Shown here: piece after piece, positions 55,431-64,000 of the stretch | How positions within the stretch are numbered: the stretch's first letter is position 1 | Layout of the letters: every line of letters begins with the position of its first letter | Source of the DNA: Chloranthus sessilifolius | Lineage: Eukaryota; Streptophyta; Magnoliopsida; Chloranthales; Chloranthaceae | Direction of reading: 5' to 3' | DNA length: 64,000 nt | Assembly (NCBI GenBank): GCA_021018995.1 | Contig: CM037585.1 | Coordinates: 65,350,646-65,414,645, forward strand | Program-made: the position numbers and the translations under genes | Notes under the pieces: model-generated | Told to the model about the DNA's origin: nothing | The model's database searches: none | The model's input: only the letters and a program-made list of their open reading frames with translations

Positions 55431-56240
55431 TGGCTAACAGAGAACGCTCTAACTACACTTTTGGATTCGACAAATTCTGTTGAGACCTCGACTTCACTGT
55501 ACCCACGGGCTTTAAACTGCTAAAATTCAACAAATATAACGGTACAGGAAATTCGAACCATCACCTGGCACTATTTTGCAACCACTGTTGACCAACCCGC
55601 ACTAATCATAGGCTCCTCATCCATTACTTTCAACGATCTTTAGAAGGAGAAGCCCTTTAATGATTCACCACCCTACCCTTAGCCGAAATCGAAACGTTCG
55701 AAAACTTAGTCAACAAATTCTTAGACCAATACCAACACCTGACCCATGAAGAGATCGGTCTTGTTGACTTGATGGATATAAGACAACGAAGACTTCGCGA
55801 CGTTTGCTAACCGCTGGAGGAGGCTCACTGCCTGAATAGGGAATCAAATAAAAGAAAATGATGCGATAGAGATTGTGATCAGGAATACCCGAGAACCCTT
55901 TCGAAGCACTCTCATTCTAAGCGACCATCACGACTTCGCAAGCATTTATCAACGTGCTTTACGCATACAACGTCACATGAAGGAGAGGAATCTTATTCTC
56001 TCTACACTAACATCCAACAAATTCTCCTCCAATGACCCTGAGACAAACACCCTAAACGAGACTCTAAGCCCCGAAAAAATCAACACAAACCAAGGACAAA
56101 ATCAAACAAACCCTCAACCATACCACCCATATGACCAAGCTAAAGATCTATACACAAACTTGTACCCTGATCATAACCAATCTCTATGTCCTAATATGAA
56201 TCAAGACGAACATCCCAACAATACCACCTTCTACAACTAG
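55431..56240 (+). pseudogene. Gag (D), Tat type
   Basis: From ATG 55431 in several frames: VPTGFKLLKFNKYNGTG, RLLIHYFQRSLEGEAL, FENLVNKFLDQYQHLT, then 55875-56240 (FASIYQRALRIQRHMKERNL and an Asn/Gln/Pro-rich tail). The KYNGTG...HFFQ.SL.G.AL...F..QY order is that of Tat gag. At least five stops. Confidence 0.7.
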
Positions 56241-58330
56241 TTATTTGACCAAACCCAATCAAGACCAAACTTGCATACAATACCATACCAGCCAACCCTA
56301 TCTTTTATGACCCCTTACCATACCATACTAAACCATACCTCAAATCAAACTCTACACCTCCAACTGCTTTTTGTCCATTCCACAGAGTAAGCCTAATCCG
56401 TAGAATCGAACCTCCCTCGGAGCACTCCACACCATTGACTCACAAACAACTAATCCTATCCCACGTACCAGTAAGCATGAAGTCACCTTTCACCCTAAAC
56501 ATGCCACCAAGATCACTAAAATCCAACCTATCACCAAACTTACTTTGAATCAACTCATCACTAAAATCGACACAGCCATTCCTAAACTAATATGACCTAA
56601 CACCAAAATCACCAAACATATCTCTGAAATGCCCCACCCTATCACAAAAGTCATCAAACACGATTCCAAAGAAACCCAACCGAATCTTAACATCAACAAA
56701 TTAACCTCCAAACCAACTCGACCTACCTTCAAACTCGATAACTTACCTACCAATGAGTCAACCACTATGCTCCCCGAGCTTAGATCCAAACCAACCTTAC
56801 GACCGATACCTGGACAAATTTACATACCGGTTCTAGAAGAATTTTTCAAACTAATCTATCCATATAGTACAACACCATTTACACTTAAACCGATCACAAA
56901 ACTAAACTCTGAACCTAAACCCAAAATTAAATCAATTCCGGAACCAATCCACCAATATACTACAACACCATTTATACTTAAACTGATCACAAAGCTAAAC
57001 TTCGAACCTAAACCCATGATCGAATCCATTCCCAAAATCACTGGCCTTCTCACTCCCAAACCAACTCTTGGACCAATCATCCCACAAATTCATGAACTAA
57101 ACCTTGAACCTAAACCTCCAACTGAGTCCATTCCTAAAACCGTAAGCCCCCTCGCATCTGAACCAAGGTAAAAATTCGAATGCATGATCAGACACATGAT
57201 CGAGCACATCCCTCCACCAATCGCAGAACCGACCCTTCAATTAATCTCGACACCTAACCCAAAACATGAACTCATTACATAACACATTATCCCACTAACC
57301 TTAGAATCAACTCTTGAACCAATCATCACGCCCACTTCGACATCAACTTCCAAACCTGAACTTATCACTAACTCTATCATTTCACTTACCCCAGAACACA
57401 CCTCCGATGATAAAGTCATCAACAAACTCATCACCCCACCAACATTAGAACCAACTCTCAAATCAACCCCTATGCACACCTCAGAACCTAAACTCACTAC
57501 CAAACTCATCACCTCACCAACTTCAAAACAAAATCTTGAACCCAAATTTGTTATCAAACATACCCCCGAACCATCCACTTCGCTCACCCCAAAATCAAAT
57601 CTCAAACCGATCTTAGAACCAACTCACAAATCGATCTCTACACCAACCTTAAAACCTGAACTGAGCACCCAACTTAGCACCTCACCAACCACGAAACTGA
57701 GCCCCAAACTCAAACATATTATAAAAACTAAACTTATCATCAAAACCAAACCTATTATCAAAACTAAATCTAACATCGAACTCAAACCTATCATCAAACC
57801 TAAACCTGTTATCAGACCCAACATTGTCACCAAACCTAAATCAACTGTTGAACATAAACTTGTCACTAAACCTATCATTAGACCTAAACCTATTATTAGA
57901 TCCAACATTGTCGCAAAACCTAAATCCACCATTGAACATAAAGTTGTCACCAAATCTAAGACTATCATCAAACTCGAACCCATCATTTAACCTGAACTAG
58001 GCATCGAACCCGAACATACTATCAAACCAAAACCTATCATCAAGCTTGAACCTAGCATCGAACCTAAACTAATCATCAAACCCGAGCATGATCCTATCAT
58101 CGAACCTAAACTAATCATCAAATCTGAACTTGTCACCAAATCAAAATTGATCAAATCCGAACATATCATCGAAACTACCTCTACAACATCAATATCAATC
58201 ATTGAAATTATCGATAAACCAATCAAAAGGTCCATCAGTCCTCCCACTCTCGAAACTAAAACAAGCTTCAATCCTACAACCCTGATCAACATCCAAATCA
58301 ATAGGTCGCCAAATCGTCAAATCTCATGAT
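56241..58330 (+). pseudogene. Low-complexity Pro/Lys/Ile repeat region (D)
   Basis: Long open frames (56629-57171, 57472-57990) made of short peptide repeats such as KPKPIIKPKP and TKLNSEPKP. DNA repeats of 93 bp (56868/56961), 84 bp (57799/57883) and an underlying unit of about 18 bp (AACCTAAACCTATCATCA). Nearly free of G on the plus strand, which also keeps minus frames open. Probably a repeat-expanded gag tail or linker. No domain. Confidence 0.65.
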
Positions 58331-60719
58331 AACATGAAACCAACATCACAACTAAAATCCCTTCTAATCACTGGATCCAAATCTCCATAGACCTCACGAA
58401 CAAAACCTTCAAAGGACCCCAACCAACAAAACTACTACACCAAACTCTCGACACTAAATCTCCTTCAAAAATTATAAATAAAACTTTAAAATAACCTCAC
58501 AATAAGCCCAAGGTACACATCAAACAAAACAAGCGTAATCAAACAAAACTGAACCTCCCCACATGAAAGAAACGTCAACCTTGGCCCACCTTCATGCCTC
58601 TTCCTCTTACTTTACCTTTGCCTTATCCTCTCATTACCTTTGCAATACTACCGTCCCTCTCAACGGTTTATGCTCCAACTTTACCTGTAAACAACTTTCC
58701 AACCACCCACGAATGACCCTGAAGAACTCTCTAACAACTCTACATCCCAACTCTACAAGTTGCCGTACTCCATCGAGAAACTAAAGAAGGGCCCATTTCA
58801 CAAGGAGCCACCAACAATAAAAGACTTATCAAAAGAAGAAGTTAAATGACACCAAACCTACTTTGACAAATCTCGTATCATCCAAGACACAAACCTAAAC
58901 ATAACATCTCTCTCATCCCATATCTATCAAATCGAAAGGGATCGAGGACCCTGAAGCAAATTATCCAACAGTTACTCCATCTAACCATTTGAGTTAGCCT
59001 CTGCTCAAGGAACTAATGTTGTACCATAACACAAAACTTAATAATAATAATATAAACAAATATAAAAAAATAGAAAAGAAAAAAAAACTAAAAGTATAAA
59101 TGCCCAAAAATATAAATACTCAAAAACAGAAATACTCTTTTATGCCCCAAACCCTTTGAACTCATACCCAACCGAGAATCTGAACTTGGGGAGCTAGTGC
59201 TAAAGAAACAATGACCCCAGGATGCTACCCAAAGCTAGATCATCATGTCTGGTAGCCTAAACAGGCATACTTATACTTATCATCCCCGTAGTCATCACAA
59301 GGCATTTGCCAGTCGTAGGTTATTATTTTCGAAACCATTGTTGGAATCAATTGACTCATTAACCACTTTCCAATTCGAGAAAGTTGATCGAAAGGACTAA
59401 TGGATCATAAAACTCTCTTTTTGAAATATAGAAAACTCTAGATTCTCATACACCTCTTCCACCATTGGAGTTGATATTAGAGAACAAAAAAATGAAAATG
59501 TAAAGTTCCATCAAATCTCATAATTCTTGTGTTAGTAGGTTGTTTCAAATATATAGATATATATATATATATGCTTCAAAAAAGAGAGAAAAGAAGCACA
59601 ACTGAGCGAGAGCATGCGATGAATGAATAATCAATGAATTCAGGGAAGCATAAGCGAAACTATGAGGGCACCCCTAGTATTTCCCACCAGGGAGGCATAA
59701 GCAAATCCGTGAGGGCATCCCTGACATCTGCACACTACTAGATGTTGTTGTACGGGGGCGGGAGGAGGACAAACTCCTGCTAACCAAAGAATTTAATGAT
59801 TTGATGGTGCCGAAATATCACGAAGAGCTCAATTATGGCACTGCATTATCCACCTGAGAAGAAATTAGTTGACTACTATTTCAAAATTTGGTTGAATAAG
59901 AAGATATCCCCAGATCAATAAACCTTACCTCCTCTTAACCCTTAATTTTTTTTCTCTCCGGACAATGAGTCAAATGATTTTCAAAATCTCCTTGAGGATA
60001 AAGCTAAAAACTCTTGAATGGAAAGTTATGCAATCAGTCATTATTTATCATTCACCTCATCCTTGTTGAAGGCTACGATACATGATGATCAGTCAGTACT
60101 TACAAAATCAAGCCCATCATGTGGCTGAGATAATCCAAACTACTTCCTGACATGGGATCACTACAAACGCACTCCAGGATATCTGTGAGTCTGATAAAAG
60201 TCCCATTGTCACTTGACATTGGGGCCTTTTTTTAAGCACTAGCACCTTGGTAGCAATAATTATGTCCCAAGACCAACACGCCAAACTAGGGCATTTTTTA
60301 ATTTTTTCAATTTTTCAATTTTCAGTTTAATTCTTACCTTTCTACAATAGAACCCCAAAAATAAGCACATCAAATATAAGATAGCAAAGACACGCTCAAC
60401 ATACACCGAAAATAAAAAGTTACCCATAAATGAAAACTAAACACAAAACAACATGATAAACAAAAAAAAAACTTTATTCATAACTAAATATTTGTACAAG
60501 TGTCACCGGAGGCGTACCTCCTAAACATACAATCCAAAATGAAAACACGAAAACTAACCTACAACCTAAAACAAAAACATAAAACCCAAAATGAACACAA
60601 GCCCAAACCGTGACGCGCGAGAGGTTCAATCAAAAGAAACAGAAAAGTGAGAGAAAAGGTTGGATAACACCCTTTCCATCCATTTGGAGGACTTCCCTCC
60701 CGCCATCTTCACCTTCTAA
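58331..60719 (+). other. 3' region of D, no pol
   Basis: No recognisable protein. One short frame at 58563-58784 starts MKETSTLAHLHASS. A TA-rich microsatellite lies at 59550-59573, and a two-unit repeat GGRAGCATAAGC...GAGGGCA at about 59644-59735 recalls the 3' repeats of T. Confidence 0.5.
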
Positions 60720-60731
60720 CAAAAGGGACAG
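60720..60731 (+). promoter_or_regulatory. Candidate polypurine tract of D
   Basis: AAAAGGGACAGA followed by TG at 60732. A longer purine-rich stretch at 60628-60660 is an alternative. Confidence 0.35.
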
Positions 60732-63225
60732 ATGTATACTGTCTCTCGATCCGAATACCCCCCCAAGCCATAGCGACACCTCCAATCACGCCATTTGAGA
60801 TTGCCTCAGGACAAAGAATGCACAAAATTTGATTGTACGCATGGATACACAAATGCAATTGGCCCCATTTGGGCCAGACTCGCTCTTCTTGTGGACAGCC
60901 TTAGGACCCAAATTACATGCATGCTACTATGCGCTTAATTCAATTACACGCATGCCTCTCTGCGCGTAATTAGTCCCACTTAGATGTGTACAGACTGCCG
61001 TGCACCCCCTAAAGTCCATGATTCGATCCATACACTCCTGCGCAGAATCGATTCCACATGTTGAACCACAAGCGGAATCAGTCCAGAACTGGACTGGCAC
61101 TCTACTTCCCAAGACCGCCCGAAGTCTCCGATTTCGCGCTAATCTCCCTGCGAGGAATTGGATTCCACGCATAGTCACATGCACGAAATTAGTTCGAAGG
61201 TACACTGGAATTAGGACAACCGCCTAGTCAGTCACTTCCGAGTTAGTGACCGACTCAAAGTGAATTAAGCGCATTACACTATGCACGAAATTCAATTGAG
61301 TGCTTCGGGGCATGCGCGCAATCCACCTATTGTGCACATGCCCCATACGTGGAATTAGCCCGATACCTATAAAAAGACCCCCCTTCCATGCCCAAACTCA
61401 CAATTTTAAGAGGAATCTCTTCTCTCTTGAGCTCATGCCTCTTTCAGGAAGTTTGAGTTTCTCTCTGCAGTCTTAGGAGGAAGAAGCGCTTAGCTTCAGG
61501 TAATCTCTTTCTAGTTCTTAGTTTCTCTTTCTAGTTCTAGTTCTAGTCCTTAGCTCTAGTTCTTAATTCCTAATTCTTAGTTCTTAACTTTCTAGCTCTA
61601 GATCTTAATTCTTAATTTCAGGTTCTAGTTCTTAAGTTCTAGTTCCTTATTTCTTACATCTAGTTCATAGTCCTTCGTTCTAGTTCTAATTCTCATGTCT
61701 CAACTCTTAAATTCTTAATTTTTTATTCCTAAATTCCCAATTTAAATTTAGTTTAACTTATACAAAATACCCCTTAGCCATCCGATTTGCCCAAGGGAAC
61801 TTATTGAGGGTACCCGAGAATGGGGTCGATCCTCCCAAGCATAGCGGGCCTCACCCCCCTTTTTGATAGGTTTAGAAGAAATAGGAGACTAGACAAGATA
61901 GACTTTACGCTACCCTCTCCAAAAGTCTGAAAACCCTATGGTCTTGGGGCTATGTGCTAAACACATAGCATACAATAGAGTATCAGTGGGTCTTCAATTT
62001 TCAATCCGATCACTTTTATGTCTGGCCTATTTTAAATTTTCAAACAAAGTCGGATTTATGAGAAATTGGTTAGATTTGAAAGCTTATCGAAGTAGCTTCC
62101 TAACAACCCAAAAAATGCACAATTTTGATAAGTATTGAAGTAGTTATGGTCAGTTTTTGAAACCTGCGCTGAAGGTGACGAGCTTCAAGACTCCTAATTG
62201 AATTACGATTAGTCCCTTTATTATTTTCTTTTAGAAAATAAAATTTGTTTCTTTTATTAGAAATAGGATTATTTTCCTTATTATTTTATAACTTTATTTT
62301 ATTCTTTTCGAAGAATTAGAAATTAGAGTAACACTAGGATTAAGAATTGGGACATTTCTTTTGTTTGAATTAGGAATTAGAGTTACACTAGGATTCCTAA
62401 TTTTATGCACCTATAAATAGATCCCCCTACCCCACACACCAAACATCCAATTCTCAAGTTTCTCCACTCCAAGCTTAGGAATTTCGAGGCTCTCTCTGTG
62501 GTGCTGGAAGGAGGGAGAAGTGCTCAGCTTCAGGTAATCTCTTCCTAGTTCTAGTTCTTAATTTTTAGTTCTAGATCTTAGTTCTTAATTTTCAATTCTA
62601 GTTCTTAGTTCTTAGTTCTAGTTCTTAGTTTTACTTTTTAGTTCTTACTTTTTAATGTTTAGTTTCAATTTTTAATTTAAATTCAGTCTTTAATTTCTAG
62701 TATTTACAAAATTTCCCTTAGCCTAGCCGATCCTCCTTAGCATAACGGGTCACAACCCCTTTTCTAATTAGAGTAGCAATAGGAGGCTAAAGTAGCTAGA
62801 GTTATAGTACTAGGAGACCAACAACTAATTAGAATCAGAGTAGGATTAGAAGACCAAACTAGTTAGATCTTACGCAACCCACATCTGCTGAAGTTGGTAG
62901 GCCGGCGTTTAGTAAAGGAGTTTAACCCAGACCCCACAACATATCCGCACATGATCAGTGACGAGTTACAGCGTCGATAACTATCCGTAGCTAGCAATCG
63001 TAACAACCCAGGTATTCTCCCTTTAAAATTCGTCTTCCTTTATTTTTTTTACAATTAAATATTATCTTTTGAATATCCTAATATATCTCTGTAGGAGCAT
63101 ATAAAATAGTCCCCCTTATTATCTGATCACTTTTCTCCAACCCTTGCAAACAAAGTCCACTTGGGACCGAATTGGGCCACTTCTTATAGGGACCGAAAGG
63201 AACCCAAAAAAAGCGTGTACCAACT
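60732..63225 (+). repeat. 3' LTR of D
   Basis: Matches the left LTR from about 60812 to 63225, including both TATA boxes (61367, 62411), both CAG|GTAATC sites (61500, 62533) and the TTCTAG tracts. The start is uncertain. By eye it differs from its partner by at least 10%, so D looks older than A or B. Confidence 0.75.
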
Positions 63226-63230
63226 CACCC
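63226..63230. repeat. Probable target-site duplication CACCC (D, right copy)
   Basis: Matches 52116-52120. Confidence 0.5.
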
Positions 63231-64000
63231 CAGGTAAGAAATTGAGCATCGATTCCCATAACTCTAGAGGTTTCAAGTGGCCAAAATTTCAGCACCAACT
63301 TCCCAAAAAAACAACCTATCAAAAGAGAGGATATCCCTTCGCAAGCGATGTCGTGCATGTTTAGAGACCCTCCTTACCAAGGGCCCACCTCTGTAGAAAA
63401 TGAAAACCCTAAAAAATAGAAAAAGTATAAATAATAAAAAATATTGTCTTTTACGATTCTAAAAAAAAAAGTAAAAATCATGATGAAGAGCATGTCCAAC
63501 GTGAAATCGATCTCTTTCTTGTAGAAGTATAAGAAGAGGTAGGAGTAACGGATCTGGACGAGGGGGTCATAGTTGAAGAGCTCCCCAATGAACTCTTTGA
63601 GTAATATGTCGATTTTGAGAATGGCCCTTCCCCAGTCATTGAAGAAACTGAGGAGATCAATCTGGGAATAGAGGAGGATCCTAAAAATATAAATATCGAA
63701 ACATCACTATCTCCTGAGGAACGACAAAGCATGATTGATTTCCTTTGGTCATATCGAGACATCTTTGCATTGTCATATGAGGACATGCAAGATTTGGATA
63801 CCGATTTGCTCGAGCATGAGCTGCCACTATATCCCGATGTAAAATTTGTCAAGCAGAAATTGAGGCATCTCAGGCCTGAATGGATGTTGAAAGTGCATGA
63901 CGAGGTCATCAAGCAGTACAATGCAGGTTTCCTCATGGTCTCCAAATATCCACAGTGGTTGGCTAATATCGTGCCATTATCGAAAAAATATGGAAAGGTT
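63231..64000 (+). pseudogene. Second Tat pol copy T2: linker and start of RT, runs off the window
   Basis: Colinear with T 22275-23060. One frame from about 63480 reads through two stops (near 63530 and 63602) into SLSPEERQSMIDFLWSYRDI, LEHELPLYPDVKFVKQKLRH, RPEWMLKVHDEVIKQYNAGF, VSKYPQWLANIVPLSKKYGK, the beginning of Tat RT. Better preserved than the matching part of T. Cut by the window end. Confidence 0.85.

Larger units (their letters stand above)
52121..63225 (+). mobile_element. Element D: Tat-like, gag-only LTR retrotransposon
   Basis: Two related LTRs (52121-54742 and about 60732-63225) enclose a tRNA-Arg-type primer site, a Tat gag and a long low-complexity region. I see no protease, RT or integrase, so it would depend on another Tat element. 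The probable duplication CACCC lies at 52116-52120 and 63226-63230. The right LTR ends CT instead of CA, and the first 225 bases of the left LTR are not matched in the right one, so the boundaries are less certain than for A and B. Confidence 0.7.

Noticed and set aside
57237-58301. Several hydrophobic minus-strand frames opposite the D peptide repeats
   Set aside because: They are low-complexity shadows of a G-poor plus strand; the Ile/Leu/Gly/Met bias follows from base composition.
52346-63225. Ordinary segmental duplication of about 2.4 kb
   Set aside because: A primer site after the first copy, a gag gene between the copies and a matching 5-bp flank fit an LTR pair better.

Overview
The window is plant nuclear DNA, from a flowering plant that I cannot name to species. 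It is built almost entirely from old, nested Ty3/gypsy LTR retrotransposons of two lineages: Athila-like elements (about 2 kb LTRs, tRNA-Asp-type primer sites, an extra gene after integrase) and Tat-like elements (an archaeal-type second RNase H, a G-patch-like tail, a tRNA-Arg-type primer site, antisense genes in the 3' region). I found no rRNA or tRNA gene, no CRISPR array and no convincing ordinary host gene. All coding regions carry stops or frameshifts.

Layout. (1) 1-6188: Athila-like element C, minus strand, left end outside the window, with RT, RNase H and most of integrase deleted. (2) From 6189: Tat-like element T, plus strand, cut into three pieces: 6189-7394 (protease, G-patch), 21903-25292 (linker, RT, RNase H, archaeal-type RNase H, first half of integrase) and 44988 to about 47400 (rest of integrase, 3' repeats). 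(3) 7395-21902: Athila-like element A, minus strand, complete with two LTRs and target duplication TAGAG, inserted in T. (4) 25293-44987: Athila-like element B, plus strand, complete with target duplication AATGG, inserted exactly inside the T integrase gene. (5) 35770-37575: solo LTR E of the A family, target duplication ACTCC, inserted in the extra gene of B. (6) 47490-51965: two degenerate minus-strand genes, one resembling plant retroelement DUF7745-type proteins with a coiled-coil tail, the other a plant-mobile-domain (PMD) gene that appears to keep several short GT-AG introns. (7) 52121-63225: Tat-like, gag-only element D between two related LTRs, probable target duplication CACCC. (8) 63231-64000: a second Tat pol copy, T2, running off the right edge.

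Three things stand out. First, each Athila-like family carries its own version of a short CpG-centred motif, in clusters upstream of the LTR TATA box and again just upstream of the extra gene after integrase, where a TATA-like box and an AACCCTAG leader follow. This suggests an internal promoter module that has co-evolved with the LTR. Second, an intron-bearing PMD gene lies antisense to retroelement sequence, an orientation in which introns could survive reverse transcription. Third, the extra gene usually called env-like has no membrane segment that I can see; in B it ends in a histone-H1-like basic tail, so a nuclear or chromatin role fits better than an envelope.

Inferred order of events: T is oldest; C, A and B inserted into it; E inserted into B; D inserted into a second Tat copy. 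The two LTRs of A and of B differ by several percent by eye, so none of these insertions is very recent.
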